From positions 124,001-188,000 of the forward strand of contig NZ_BDBU01000018.1 of the NCBI RefSeq assembly GCF_001613145.1: a DNA stretch of 64,000 nt, given 5' to 3'. This stretch comes from Nocardia jejuensis NBRC 103114 (GTDB lineage: Bacteria; Actinomycetota; Actinomycetes; Mycobacteriales; Mycobacteriaceae). A program made the translations under genes and the position numbers. The notes beneath the pieces were generated by a model that was not told where the DNA came from, ran no database searches, and saw only the letters and a list, made by a program, of their open reading frames with translations. This document shows, piece by piece, positions 26,470 to 35,772 of the stretch (within the stretch, counting starts at the first letter, position 1; every line of letters begins with the position of its first letter).

Positions 26470-27279
26470 TCAGCGGGCGTGTACCGCGGCCAATCTGGCG
26501 GCGCGGATCGCGTTCCACAGCGGGCGCAGCAGGGATTCCTGTGCGGCGGCCGCGGTGGCGGAGCTGGGAGCGGAGGCGGGTTCGCGCTCGGCGACGGTGA
26601 GGATGGCCGCGACCTGATCGGCGGTATCGAGGATTCGGCGGGCGCGCAGGGGCATCGAATCGGGGTACTGATGTCGGGAATGGGCTTCGAGTTCGTCCTC
26701 GACCAGATCGCGCGGGGAAGGGCCGCCGGAGTCCAGTCGGGTGGTGTGCAGTTGTTGCAGCGCGTCCGCGGCTTCGCGCACGGCCTCGCGCATGGTGAAC
26801 TCGGCCTCGCCCAGTGGCATATCGGGTTCGGTGCCGAAGGGGACCGCAGTCGAGTAGACGCGCCACTGCAGGCTCTCGTCATCGGTCCAGATCGGGACGA
26901 GTCCGACACCGGTTCGCCCTGGACTTCCGACCAGCAGGCCCTCGCTCGCTTCGGTTGCGGCAGCGGCGAATTCGGTGCCCACCGGCAGTCCCCGGACATC
27001 GCCCGAGACCGGCAACACCAGTCGCAACTGCGCGTCGGGACCCTCCAGGGTCTCCCGGATCAGCTTGAGCAGCACCATGATTCCCGCGCCGCGCGTGATG
27101 TCGGCGGTCTCGTCGTCCGCCCACGGCAACCCGGTGTGACCACCGGTCACCGGGTCTCCGGCCGCCACGGTCTGCTGCGGAGCCCAGGTGCGCAGGGCAT
27201 CCAGCACATCATCGGGGGCGCTGCGGCCGGCCAGCCAAGAGCCGGCCCACACCGTCAGCGTGGCACTGGGGGAACTCAT
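26470..27279 (-). CDS. Conserved actinobacterial hypothetical protein, 269 aa
   Basis: I do not recognise a named domain. The protein is soluble, with no signal peptide; the N-terminal 150 residues look alpha/beta (TVWAGSWLAG, GIMVLLKLIRETL, RLVLPVSGDVRGLP) and the C-terminal 100 are helical. ATG 27279 follows TATTCT by six bases (leaderless pattern). It stands 21 bp downstream of the DUF3097 stop on the same strand, so the two may share transcription and function. Confidence 0.65.
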   Translation of the reverse strand: MSSPSATLTVWAGSWLAGRSAPDDVLDALRTWAPQQTVAAGDPVTGGHTGLPWADDETADITRGAGIMVLLKLIRETLEGPDAQLRLVLPVSGDVRGLPVGTEFAAAATEASEGLLVGSPGRTGVGLVPIWTDDESLQWRVYSTAVPFGTEPDMPLGEAEFTMREAVREAADALQQLHTTRLDSGGPSPRDLVEDELEAHSRHQYPDSMPLRARRILDTADQVAAILTVAEREPASAPSSATAAAAQESLLRPLWNAIRAARLAAVHAR

Positions 27280-27300
27280 GATTAGAGAATAACTGGCCGA

Positions 27301-28128
27301 CTACTGTGGTTCGGTGACGAAGTCGATCAGGCGCTCCACCGCACCGATGAGGGGGGTTTCCAGATCGCGGTAGGACTCGACGGCGTTGTAGACCCGGCGC
27401 CAGCCCTCTTGCGGTGTGCCCCAGCGCAAACGGCGGCAGATTCCGCTCTTCCAGTCCTCGCCGCGTGGTACCTCGGGCCATGCGGCGATACCGACCGCGG
27501 ACGGTCGCACCGCCTGCCAGACATCGATGTACGGATGCCCGGTGACCAGCACATGCTCACCGAGTCCGGTGGTGAGGCTGGTCTCCTTGGACCCGGTGAC
27601 CAGGTGATCGACCAGCACGCCGACGCGGCGGCCGGGACCGGGCCGGAATTCACCGAGGCGGACCGCGAGATGGTCGAGGCCCTCGAGCTGTTCGACCACG
27701 ACGCCTTCGACGCGCAGATCGTGCCCCCACACGCGTTCCACGAGAGCGGCGTCGTGCACGCCTTCGACCCAGATCCGGCTGGCCTTGGCGACCTGCGCTC
27801 TGAGGCCCCCGACACGCGTCGAACCGGAGGCGGAGCGCACGGGTTCGCGCGGTGGCGCGGCCGCGGTGGGCCGGACCAGGGTGACCGGCTGACCGTCGAT
27901 GAGAAACGCGGCTTCGCGCAGTGCGAAGAGGCGCACACGCCCCTTGCCGTCTTCGAGTTTCACGAATTCGCCGTCGTAACTTCGGTCGAAACCGACTACG
28001 GCGCCGCAGAATCCGGTGGCCGCGTCCTCGGCGACCAGATCGCGTTCGGCGACCACGCGGGGCACCTGTCTCGGCTGTTTTCTGGCGTGCCCGGAGAAGA
28101 TGTCGCCGTACCCTTGGTGCCCACTCAC
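27301..28128 (-). CDS. DUF3097 family protein
   Basis: The 275-residue cytosolic protein matches the actinobacterial DUF3097 family, starting YGDIFSGHARKQPRQVPRV and continuing GAVVGFDRSYDGEFVKLEDG. A middle block (WVEGVHDAALVERVWGHDLR, then VGVLVDHLVTGSKE) resembles a Toprim-like acidic fold, though I cannot confirm it. Function is unknown; the family is conserved in mycobacteria and relatives. GTG 28128 has TACCCT seven bases upstream. It diverges from the NfeD gene. Confidence 0.8.
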   Translation of the reverse strand: MSGHQGYGDIFSGHARKQPRQVPRVVAERDLVAEDAATGFCGAVVGFDRSYDGEFVKLEDGKGRVRLFALREAAFLIDGQPVTLVRPTAAAPPREPVRSASGSTRVGGLRAQVAKASRIWVEGVHDAALVERVWGHDLRVEGVVVEQLEGLDHLAVRLGEFRPGPGRRVGVLVDHLVTGSKETSLTTGLGEHVLVTGHPYIDVWQAVRPSAVGIAAWPEVPRGEDWKSGICRRLRWGTPQEGWRRVYNAVESYRDLETPLIGAVERLIDFVTEPQ

Positions 28129-28135
28129 GGCCTCG

Positions 28136-28224
28136 AGGGTACCGGCGTCACCGGCGAAACTCTCTCGCGCCGCGCGGCAACATGATCACGACCGGCCGCT
28201 TCGGGGCCTCGATACGACTAGTGT
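28136..28224. promoter_or_regulatory. Back-to-back leaderless promoters
   Basis: TACCCT on the minus strand (28141-28136) lies seven bases from the GTG of the DUF3097 gene, and TAGTGT on the plus strand (28219-28224) lies six bases from the GTG of the NfeD gene. Both arrangements fit transcripts that begin at the start codon. Confidence 0.5.
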
Positions 28225-28230
28225 TGTGGC

Positions 28231-28662
28231 GTGGCCGCAATCATTTGGCTGGTCGCGGGATTGCTCCTCGCGGCGGCAGAGATGCTCACCGGTGATCTGA
28301 CGCTGCTCATGCTCGGTTCCGCGGCGGTCATCACCGCGGGGGTGAGCGGTCTGGCCGGTACCTCGCCGGTCATCGACGCCGTCGTCTTCGCCATCACCGC
28401 TATTTCGCTCATGCTGCTCGTGCGCCCATTCCTGTTGCGGCGCTACGCTGTTCCGCCGGCGCATCAAACCGGGGTGGAGGCTTTGCCCGGTAAGACGGCG
28501 CGCGTGCTCGAGACGGTGGACGAGCACGGCGGGCAGGTGAAGCTGGACGGCGAAGTCTGGAGCGCACGTCCCTTCGATCCGGCGGAGTCCTATGCCACCG
28601 GCTCGACCGTCTACATCATGAAGATCGACGGCGCCCACGCCGTCGTCTGGAAAGGGCCGTGA
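28231..28662 (+). CDS. NfeD-like membrane protein
   Basis: The 143-residue protein has an N-terminal hydrophobic region of about three helices (IIWLVAGLLLAAAEMLTG, LLMLGSAAVITAG, VIDAVVFAITAISLMLLV) and a C-terminal OB-fold (GKTARVLETVDEHGGQVKLDGEVWSA), the normal short NfeD design. NfeD partners with SPFH/band-7 proteins in membrane microdomains. The next gene is a band-7 protein starting at the last base of this stop, which supports the pairing. Confidence 0.85.
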   Translation: MAAIIWLVAGLLLAAAEMLTGDLTLLMLGSAAVITAGVSGLAGTSPVIDAVVFAITAISLMLLVRPFLLRRYAVPPAHQTGVEALPGKTARVLETVDEHGGQVKLDGEVWSARPFDPAESYATGSTVYIMKIDGAHAVVWKGP

Positions 28663-29942
28663 TGGCTGTACTCATCGTCGCCATCGTTCTCGTGCTGCTG
28701 GTGGTCGTGGTGGTCTTCAAGTCGGTGGCCCTGGTGCCGCAGGCCGAAGCCGCCGTCATCGAGCGGCTGGGACGATACTCCCGCACCGTGTCCGGGCAGT
28801 TGACGTTCCTGGTTCCCTTCGCGGATCGCATACGCGCCAAGGTGGATCTGCGCGAGCGGGTGGTGTCGTTCCCGCCGCAGCCGGTGATCACCCAGGACAA
28901 CCTGACGGTGCAGATCGACTCGGTGGTCTACTTCCAGGTCACCAGTCCGCAGGCCGCGGTGTACGAGATCAGCAATTACATTGCGGCAGTAGAACAGTTG
29001 ACCATCACCACGCTGCGCAACGTGGTCGGCGGCATGACGCTGGAGGAGACGCTGACCTCCCGCGATCAGATCAACCATCAGCTGCGCGGGGTGCTGGACG
29101 AGGCCACCGGGCGCTGGGGTCTGCGGGTCTCGCGCGTGGAGCTCAAGGCCATCGATCCGCCCGCCTCGATTCAGGAATCGATGGAGAAGCAGATGAAGGC
29201 GGATCGCGAGAAGCGCGCCATCATCCTCACCGCCGAGGGTCAGCGCGAGGCCGCGATCAAGACCGCCGAAGGTCAGAAGCAGGCCCAGATCCTCTCGGCC
29301 GAAGGTTCCAAGCAGGCCTCGATCCTGTCCGCCGAGGGTGAGCGGCAGTCGCGCATCCTGCGGGCGCAGGGTGAACGTGCCGCCGCGTATCTGCAGGCAC
29401 AGGGCCAGGCCAAGGCCATCGAGAAGGTGTTCGCCGCGATCAAGAGCGGGAAGCCGACTCCGGAACTGCTTGCCTACCAGTATCTTCAGACCCTGCCCGA
29501 GGTCGCCAAGGGCGACGCCAACAAGGTGTGGCTGGTGCCCAGCGATTTCGGCAAGGCGCTGGAAGGGTTCGCCCGCAACTTCGCCAGCAAGGGCGAGGAC
29601 GGCACCTTCCGCTACGAGCCCACACCCGACAGTGAGGCCGCCGAGCGCCCCGAGGACGACTCCGACGAGGTCGCCGACTGGTTCGACACGGCCACCGACC
29701 CCGCCGCCGAACGCGCGGTCCGCGCCGCCGAAGCCGACGCCCGCACCCCGGTCGAACCCACCGGCCTGCCCCCGAGTGCCCGTTCCCGGCAGGACTCGCT
29801 CCCGCCCGTCCAGGAGCATCAGGCCCCGCTCACGAAGCAGTCGCAGCCCCCGCAGCAGTCGCAGCCGCCGCGCCAGGACCCGCCCGGCACCGACCCACGC
29901 TGGCAACAACCCCCGCAACCCCCACGCCCCCTGGGGCGTTGA
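28662..29942 (+). CDS. SPFH/band-7 protein (stomatin/paraslipin type) with Gln/Pro-rich tail
   Basis: The 426-residue protein has one N-terminal membrane helix (about residues 3-24), a band-7 domain at about 25-190 (RTVSGQLTFLVPFADRI, SRDQINHQLRGVLDEATGRWG), then a helical stretch of about 70 residues with repeated AEGQ/AEGSKQ/AEGERQ units typical of these oligomer-forming proteins. The last 90 residues are acidic, then proline- and glutamine-rich and probably disordered, longer than in most stomatins. ATG 28662 overlaps the NfeD stop. It likely assembles into membrane rings with NfeD. Confidence 0.88.
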   Translation: MAVLIVAIVLVLLVVVVVFKSVALVPQAEAAVIERLGRYSRTVSGQLTFLVPFADRIRAKVDLRERVVSFPPQPVITQDNLTVQIDSVVYFQVTSPQAAVYEISNYIAAVEQLTITTLRNVVGGMTLEETLTSRDQINHQLRGVLDEATGRWGLRVSRVELKAIDPPASIQESMEKQMKADREKRAIILTAEGQREAAIKTAEGQKQAQILSAEGSKQASILSAEGERQSRILRAQGERAAAYLQAQGQAKAIEKVFAAIKSGKPTPELLAYQYLQTLPEVAKGDANKVWLVPSDFGKALEGFARNFASKGEDGTFRYEPTPDSEAAERPEDDSDEVADWFDTATDPAAERAVRAAEADARTPVEPTGLPPSARSRQDSLPPVQEHQAPLTKQSQPPQQSQPPRQDPPGTDPRWQQPPQPPRPLGR

Positions 29943-29947
29943 TCCCG

Positions 29948-29977
29948 AGGCGCCGGCAACGATCGTTGCCGGCGCCT
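29948..29977. terminator. 30-bp perfect palindrome, bidirectional terminator
   Basis: The sequence from 29948 to 29977 is its own reverse complement and lies five bases after the SPFH stop, between convergent genes. A short pyrimidine run follows. Confidence 0.8.
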
Positions 29978-30067
29978 TCTCGTATCCACCTCGATCGCAG
30001 TCGGCGGATCACCCGAAGCGAGCGCCCTCGATCGGACGTGACAGTGGAATCCGCGCGCCTGTCACGG

Positions 30068-31519
30068 TCACGCCGGGGGCTGGAAGCCGCCGATCTTCTG
30101 TTCCAGGAGTTCGGCCAGCCGCAGTGGGGTTCGGTCCTCGAACATCGGGCCGATGAGCTGCACTCCCACCGGCAGGCCCTCCGGGGACAAGCCCGTCGGG
30201 ATCGCGGTGGCGGGCAGGCCGGGCAGGGTCGCCACCCCGGCCCAGACGAGTTGGTCGAAGTACGGGTAGTCGACGCCGTCGATGTCGATGTGCCGGTTCT
30301 CGAGCCCTCCGTCGTGATTGTGCGGGAAGGCGGGGGTGGGCGTGATGGGGCAGACCACGGCGTCGAATTCGGCGAAGAGGTGTCGCCAGTCCCGGCGGTG
30401 GAGTTCGCGGCGGTTGTTCGTCTCGACCCACTCGCGGTGGCTGAGCACCATGGCGCGCAGTCGGGTGGCATCGAGACTTCTATCGTCCGCGCTCAGGTCG
30501 GCGGCGCGGGCGCGCAGCTGTTCGTATACGTCCAGGGGAAGGTTCGCCGCGGCGTTGGAGAGCATCAGCAGCATGTAGAGCGTCGCGGCCTCGGTGAGAT
30601 CCGGCAGCAGCGGACTGTGCCGTGCGACGCTCGCGCCCTCGTCGACGAGCGCCTGTGCGACCCGGTTCACCCCCGCGCGCACCGCCGATCCGGTCGCGAT
30701 GAGCGGATGGTCCTCGATGATCAGGACGCGGAAGTCCGAGAGTCGCTCGTGGCGCGCGGGCGGCAGTGCGAGTTCGTAGGCACGGCCGTGGGTGAGCGGG
30801 TCCGGTCCGGCCATGATGTCCAGCAGCAGGGTGAGGTCGCGGGCGGTGCGTGCCATCGGGCCGACGACGGCGAGGTCGAGGTCGATCGGCAGGGCCGGGG
30901 CGGGCGGCGCGACCATGCCGCGGGTCGGAGCCAGCCCGAGTGTCGGCTTGTGCGCGTAGATGCCGCAGAAATGCGCGGGGGTGCGCAGCGAACCGGCCAG
31001 ATCCGAGCCGATGGACAGCGCACCGAATCCTGATGCCAGCGCGGCCGCCGAACCGCCCGACGACCCGCCCGAAGTGCGCGCGTGATCCCATGGATTGTTG
31101 GTGGTGCCGTAGATCTCGTTGAAGCTCTGGATATCTCGCAGCGTCATCGGCACATTGGTCTTACCGAGTATCACCGCGCCCGCCGCCTTCAACCGTGACA
31201 CCTGCAGCGCGTCGTGCTCGGGTACGTAGTTGGCGTACTGCGGCATGCCCCAGGTCGTGGGCAGCCCGGCCATGTCGTAGGACTCCTTGACGGTGACCGG
31301 AATGCCGAGCAGCGGCCCGTCCTCACCGCGGGCGCGCGCCGCGTCCGCACGGCGCGCATCGTCCCGTGCCCGGTCGAAGTCCGGCACACAGACTGCGTTG
31401 ATCGTCTTGTCTTCGAGTTCGATTCGTGTGATCGCCTGGTCGGTCAGTTCCACCGAGGTCACCTCACCGGCACGCAATGCGGAGGCGAGTTCTTCGGCCG
31501 AGTGAAAAGTCCATTCCAT
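30068..31519 (-). CDS. Amidase signature family enzyme
   Basis: The 483-residue protein carries the Ser-cisSer-Lys triad region: Lys in PVTVKESYD, and the Gly/Ser-rich TSGGSSGGSAAALASG followed by GSDLAGSLR, where the nucleophilic Ser sits in SLR. Amidases of this class hydrolyse small amides; GatA is related but no gatB or gatC is near. The start ATG 31519 (MEWTFH) has TAGCGT seven bases upstream. It converges with the SPFH gene. Confidence 0.9.
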   Translation of the reverse strand: MEWTFHSAEELASALRAGEVTSVELTDQAITRIELEDKTINAVCVPDFDRARDDARRADAARARGEDGPLLGIPVTVKESYDMAGLPTTWGMPQYANYVPEHDALQVSRLKAAGAVILGKTNVPMTLRDIQSFNEIYGTTNNPWDHARTSGGSSGGSAAALASGFGALSIGSDLAGSLRTPAHFCGIYAHKPTLGLAPTRGMVAPPAPALPIDLDLAVVGPMARTARDLTLLLDIMAGPDPLTHGRAYELALPPARHERLSDFRVLIIEDHPLIATGSAVRAGVNRVAQALVDEGASVARHSPLLPDLTEAATLYMLLMLSNAAANLPLDVYEQLRARAADLSADDRSLDATRLRAMVLSHREWVETNNRRELHRRDWRHLFAEFDAVVCPITPTPAFPHNHDGGLENRHIDIDGVDYPYFDQLVWAGVATLPGLPATAIPTGLSPEGLPVGVQLIGPMFEDRTPLRLAELLEQKIGGFQPPA

Positions 31520-31866
31520 GAATGCGACGCTAACCACGTGCCGTGGAAGCCATCAAAAGTTGTTTTCCGCAACGGGTGAATTCGAATCAGCCACCTCCAC
31601 CGGCGAACGTGCGCGCGAATTCCACCATCGAGGCTGGATCAGCCCAGGTCACAGTGTCGGTGGTGGTCCACATCCCGCGGCGTGAGCCATGAAATGCCGC
31701 GCCGCGCAACGGGATGGATGTCTCAGATCCGAGCGCGTACGGCAGCTCCATATCGCCTGTCGGAACCCGACGCCGGAAATGCGGACGGCGTCCGCACGCG
31801 AGCGACGGCGGGTACGGCACTGCCGATCTGTGGCCCGTGGCCGTCCGGCGTGGCAGCATGCGGGGT
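31520..31866. other. Divergent gap of 347 bp
   Basis: This gap holds the promoter of the amidase gene on the minus strand and upstream sequence of the VOC gene on the plus strand. A minus-strand open frame ending at 31587 encodes up to 90 residues, but its N-terminal part is arginine-rich and I see no recognisable domain, so I do not call a gene. Confidence 0.4.
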
Positions 31867-32283
31867 ATGGCGATCGCTGCAACATCTTTCGATCATGTCC
31901 GGCTGACGGTGTCGGATATCGAGAGGTCTCGGAAGTTCTACGACCTGGTTTTCGGGTGGCCGGTGTATCTGGAGGTGCCCGCCGGGGCCGACGAGGCGAC
32001 CCGGGAGAAGCTGTGGTTCCTGTTCGGGGGAGTGCTGTACCGCGTGAGCGATACACAGTTGCTGGGATTGCGACCCGTCGCCGAGGACGGATTTCACGAA
32101 GACCGTTGCGGGCTCGATCATCTGGCGTTCACGCTGCCCGATCGTGCTGCCCTAGACGCGGCCGTCGCGCTGCTCGACGAGCACGGGATCGAGCACGAAC
32201 CGATCAAGGATCTCGGGGTGATGGCGATTCTGGAGTTCCGCGATCCGGACAATATCGCGCTGGAACTGGTCGTTCACGCCTGA
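31867..32283 (+). CDS. VOC family protein
   Basis: A 138-residue protein with both VOC modules: FDHVRLTVSDIERSRKFYDLVFGWPVY at the start and CGLDHLAFTLPDRAALDAAVALL then LEFRDPDNIALELVV at the end. The His of DHVR, the His of DHLAF and the Glu of ALEL occupy the metal-ligand positions, so it is probably a metal enzyme of the glyoxalase/dioxygenase type. The substrate is unknown. ATG 31867 is the first Met of the conserved region. Confidence 0.8.
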   Translation: MAIAATSFDHVRLTVSDIERSRKFYDLVFGWPVYLEVPAGADEATREKLWFLFGGVLYRVSDTQLLGLRPVAEDGFHEDRCGLDHLAFTLPDRAALDAAVALLDEHGIEHEPIKDLGVMAILEFRDPDNIALELVVHA

Positions 32284-32343
32284 TCGCACGGGTATGAACC
32301 TCCCGCCGTCCGGGGTGCGGAACTCGGCGGGCGGAGCCGGTAC

Positions 32344-32380
32344 GAAAGAAGGCCCGCGAGGGACTCGCGGGCCTTCTTTC
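32344..32380. terminator. Bidirectional terminator with 17-bp perfect stem
   Basis: Arms 32344-32360 and 32364-32380 pair perfectly around a GGA loop. The outer ends are A-rich and T-rich, so both strands show a T run. It lies between the convergent VOC and TauD-type genes. Confidence 0.9.
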
Positions 32381-32392
32381 CTACAGCGGGTG

Positions 32393-33331
32393 TCAGTCGC
32401 GGGAGCCGGTGAAGCGCTCGCCGCTGATCGAGGTGGACTCCTGGCCGTCCACGCCGACCGGCACATCACCTTCGAGGGTGGTGCGGTAGAGCACCCGCGT
32501 CACGTCGAGATGATCGAGATCGCTGGGGGCCAGGTGAGCGGTCGCCCGGTTGTCCCAGAACGCGAGACTGCCCTTCTCCCAGCGGAATCGGACCGTGTAC
32601 GCCGGGTCGGCGAGCTCGGCGTAGAGCAGTGCCAGCAGCGCGTCGCTCTGGCGCGGGCTCAGGCCGACGATGCGGGTGGTGAAGCCCGGGTTCACGAAAA
32701 GGATGCGCTCACCGGTCACCGGATGCACCCGCACCACCGGATGCTCGGTGACCAGGGGAGCGGCCGCGACCTTCTTGGCGTAGTCGCTGTTCTCGTTCCA
32801 CTGCGGCTGCTTGCCGCCGAAGCGGTGCTCGGCACGCAGGCCGTCCAGGAACGACTTGAGCGAATCCGGCAGCCCCTGGTACGCCGCGGCGAGATTGGTC
32901 CAGTGGGTGTCCCCACCGCGCTCGGGCGCGATCTCGGCCCGCAGCAGCGAGGCCGCCGGGGGATTGATCAGCGGCGAGACATCGGTGTGCCAGTGATTGG
33001 TGTAGCTGAACTTCCGCTTGCCGAAACGCTTTTCGTACAGCCGACTGTCCACCGCGAGGATTTCCGGGAACTCGGTGGGCGCGTCGTCGTCATAAGGATG
33101 TGATTTGGTGACCGCACCGAACCGCCGCGAGAACGCGATCTGCTCCGCGTGCCCGATGTCCTGTCCCCGGAAGAACAACACTTTGTACTCGTGCAGCGCG
33201 GCGGTCAATTCGGTGACCTGCTCATCGGTGAGTTCGGTGCGCAGATCGATATCGGAGATCTCGGCGCCGATATGCCCGGCGACCGGAGTGATTCGGACGG
33301 TGGAAGTGCGGTTTTCGGCTACAGCGGTCAT
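32393..33331 (-). CDS. TauD/TfdA-type Fe(II)/2-oxoglutarate dioxygenase
   Basis: The 312-residue enzyme has the iron ligands His 115 and Asp 117 (NHWHTDVSP) and His 266 (NRATAHLAP), with the 2-oxoglutarate-binding Arg shortly after. The family hydroxylates taurine, alkylsulfonates or alkyl sulfates so that sulfite or sulfate is released. It is the last gene of a sulfonate-import operon and lies 38 bp after the flavin monooxygenase gene, so sulfur scavenging is the likely role. The length is slightly above E. coli TauD (283). Confidence 0.88.
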   Translation of the reverse strand: MTAVAENRTSTVRITPVAGHIGAEISDIDLRTELTDEQVTELTAALHEYKVLFFRGQDIGHAEQIAFSRRFGAVTKSHPYDDDAPTEFPEILAVDSRLYEKRFGKRKFSYTNHWHTDVSPLINPPAASLLRAEIAPERGGDTHWTNLAAAYQGLPDSLKSFLDGLRAEHRFGGKQPQWNENSDYAKKVAAAPLVTEHPVVRVHPVTGERILFVNPGFTTRIVGLSPRQSDALLALLYAELADPAYTVRFRWEKGSLAFWDNRATAHLAPSDLDHLDVTRVLYRTTLEGDVPVGVDGQESTSISGERFTGSRD

Positions 33332-33369
33332 GATTTCTTCCTTATCTTTCTCGATTACCTCGAAAGCGT

Positions 33370-34716
33370 TCAGGCGGTGGCCTGGATCTCGACCGGCGCG
33401 AACTGGCTCTCGACCGGGTCCAGGCCGTAGTGCCCGCGCAGCGTGGTGGCGGTGTAGTCCTCGCGGAACAGCCCGCGCTCCTGCAGGATCGGCACCACGC
33501 GGTCCACGAAGTCCTCGAGTCCGCCCGGCAGGTACGGCGGCATGATGTTGAAGCCGTCGGCCGCGCCCGCCTCGAACCAGGTCTGCAGCTCATCGGCGAT
33601 CTGCACCGGCGTGCCCGCGAAGCTGCGGTGCCCGCGGCCGCCGCCGAGCTTGCCGATCAGCTGGCGCACGGTCAGCTGCTCCTTCTCGGCGAGTTCCTTC
33701 ACCAGCGTGAAGCGGCTCTTGCCGCCCTGGATCTCGCTCTCGGCGGGCAGCGGCGGCAGCGGCGCGTCGAGAGCGTGTTCGGTCAGATCCACACCCAGCA
33801 GCGAAGAGAGTTGCCGCAGTGCGTAATCCGGGGAGATGAGGTCGGTGAACTCCTGCTCGAGCGCTTTGGCCTCCGCCTCGGTGTCGGCGATGAACGGCAC
33901 CAGGCCCGGCAGCACCTTGAGTTCGTCGGCGGAACGGCCGTACTTGGGCAGGCGCGACTTGAGATCGCGGTAGAACGCCTGACCTTCCTCGAGCGTGCGC
34001 TGCGCGGTGAAGACCGCCTCGGCGTAGTGCGCCGCGAATTCCTTACCGCTCTCGGAGGATCCGGCCTGCACCAGCAGCGGCCGCCCCTGCGGGGTGCGCG
34101 GGGAGTTCAGCGGTCCGCGCACCCGGAAGCGCTCGCCGTCGTAATCGATGGTGTGCACCTTGTCCGGATCGGCGAACACACCCTCCTCGGGATCCAGGAC
34201 GATCGCGCCCGATTCCCAGCTGTCCCACAGCCGCACCGCGACATCCACGAACTCCTCGGCCCGCTCGTAGCGCCGGGCGTGCTCGGGGATCGCGTCGTAC
34301 CCGAAGTTGAACGCCTCGTCCTCGTTACCCGAGGTGACGATGTTCCAGCCCGCGCGCCCGCCGCTGATGTGATCGAGCGAGGCGAACTTGCGCGCCAGGT
34401 TGAACGGCTCGTTGTAAGTGGTGGACGCGGTGGCGATCAGGCCCACGTGCTGGGTCGCGGTGGCGATGGCGGCCAGCAGCGTGACCGGTTCGAACACCGC
34501 GAGGGTATTGCGCTTGATGCGCGGTCCGACCGCGAGCCCGTCGGCGAAGAACACCGAGTCCAGCTTGCCGCGCTCGGCGATCCGGCCGAGTTCCTGGAAG
34601 TGCCCGACGTCCAGCACCCGGTGTTCCTGGGTGCGCGGGTGCCGCCAGGCGGCCTCGTGGTGACCGACGCCCATCAGGAAGGCATTGAGGTGAAAAGTCT
34701 TGCGCGAGTTCGACAT
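33370..34716 (-). CDS. LLM-class flavin monooxygenase (NtaA/SnaA/DszA/SfnG-like)
   Basis: The 448-residue protein begins FHLNAFLMGVGHHEAAWRHP and contains the family marks SVFFADG, GLIATASTTYNEPFNLARKFASLDHISGGRAGWNIVTS. These are typical of the NtaA/SnaA/DszA branch of bacterial-luciferase-like monooxygenases, which use reduced FMN from a separate reductase. In an operon with a sulfonate importer and TauD-type enzyme, it probably attacks an organosulfur compound. No flavin reductase is encoded here, so it must come from elsewhere. Confidence 0.88.
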   Translation of the reverse strand: MSNSRKTFHLNAFLMGVGHHEAAWRHPRTQEHRVLDVGHFQELGRIAERGKLDSVFFADGLAVGPRIKRNTLAVFEPVTLLAAIATATQHVGLIATASTTYNEPFNLARKFASLDHISGGRAGWNIVTSGNEDEAFNFGYDAIPEHARRYERAEEFVDVAVRLWDSWESGAIVLDPEEGVFADPDKVHTIDYDGERFRVRGPLNSPRTPQGRPLLVQAGSSESGKEFAAHYAEAVFTAQRTLEEGQAFYRDLKSRLPKYGRSADELKVLPGLVPFIADTEAEAKALEQEFTDLISPDYALRQLSSLLGVDLTEHALDAPLPPLPAESEIQGGKSRFTLVKELAEKEQLTVRQLIGKLGGGRGHRSFAGTPVQIADELQTWFEAGAADGFNIMPPYLPGGLEDFVDRVVPILQERGLFREDYTATTLRGHYGLDPVESQFAPVEIQATA

Positions 34717-34740
34717 GAAGAGCGGGGCCTTTCGGGGGAG

Positions 34741-35772
34741 CTAGTGCGTGGACTGGGTGCGCCACCGGGACAGGCGGCGTTCGACGGCGACCAGGATGCT
34801 GTTGAACAGCAGCCCGACCAGCGAGATGGCGATGATTCCCGCGTACATGTCCGGGATGGCGAAGTTCTGCTGCGCGGCGGTGATCAGATAGCCGAGACCC
34901 GCACGGGCGCCGAACATCTCGGCCGCGATCAGGACCAGGATCGAGGCGGAGGCGGCCATGCGCAGGCCGGTGAAGATGGACGGGATGGCCGCCGGAAGCA
35001 CGACCTTGCGGAACAGTTGCAGTGGCGAGAAGCCGAGTGAGACAGCCGATTTGATCAGCAGGGGATCCACGGTGCGGACACCGGTGATGGTGTTGAGCAG
35101 GATCGGGAAGAACCCGGCGTACACCACCAGGGCGATCTTGGAGGTCTCGCCGATGCCGAGGATCAGGATGAACACCGGCAGCAGGGCCAGCGCGGCGGTG
35201 TTGCGGAACAGCTCCAGGATCGGATTCAGGAAATCCGCGACCGGTCGATACCAGGCGATGGCGACGCCGACCGGTACCGCGAGCACCAGGGCCAGGGAGA
35301 ACCCGACCAGGGAGCGGGTGAGGCTGGCCGAGACGTTGTCCCACAGCTGACCGTTGCGGATCAATTCGATCGTCGCATCGACCACGGTGGAGAACGGCGG
35401 CAGGAAGATCTCGTCGACCAGGCCCAGGCGCGGCGCGGATTCCCACAGCAGCAGGAACAGCGCGATCACCAAGGTGGGCTTGAAGAGTCGCCAGGCGACG
35501 CGGCCGGCGGCACGGGCCACGCGCAGCGCGAGGCTCGGTTCGGAGGTGACCCGGGCGGGCTCGGTGGACGGCGTGGTCGATGCGCCGGGTTCGGCGGGCG
35601 TGCTGCCGGATTCCTCCGGGGCGCGGGTATCCGTCACGGCCGACACCTCGGGGGCCGACACCGCCCCGGAGACCGTGGCATCGGCGGCTGCCCGGCCGGT
35701 CTCGGCCGGGGTTGTCGCGGTATCGGACTCGAGCAACTTCGGCGTGCCCGCGACCTGCAATGCACTAGACAT
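34741..35772 (-). CDS. ssuC: Sulfonate-type ABC importer permease
   Basis: The 343-residue protein has a polar N-terminal tail of about 105 residues, rich in Thr, Ala, Pro and Glu. It is followed by about six membrane segments and the SsuC/TauC pattern SLGFSPLQLFRKVVLPAAIPSIFTGLR (the EAA loop contacting the ATPase). The long disordered tail is unusual for SsuC proteins of about 260 residues. Its start ATG 35772 overlaps the ATPase stop by eight bases. Together with ssuB and ssuA it forms an importer for aliphatic sulfonates or related organosulfur compounds. Confidence 0.87.
   Translation of the reverse strand: MSSALQVAGTPKLLESDTATTPAETGRAAADATVSGAVSAPEVSAVTDTRAPEESGSTPAEPGASTTPSTEPARVTSEPSLALRVARAAGRVAWRLFKPTLVIALFLLLWESAPRLGLVDEIFLPPFSTVVDATIELIRNGQLWDNVSASLTRSLVGFSLALVLAVPVGVAIAWYRPVADFLNPILELFRNTAALALLPVFILILGIGETSKIALVVYAGFFPILLNTITGVRTVDPLLIKSAVSLGFSPLQLFRKVVLPAAIPSIFTGLRMAASASILVLIAAEMFGARAGLGYLITAAQQNFAIPDMYAGIIAISLVGLLFNSILVAVERRLSRWRTQSTH

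Noticed and set aside
31587..31859. Minus-strand ORF of 90 codons
   Set aside because: Half of it is Arg-rich and resembles a shadow; only the last 25 residues look protein-like, and no ribosome-binding site or domain supports it.
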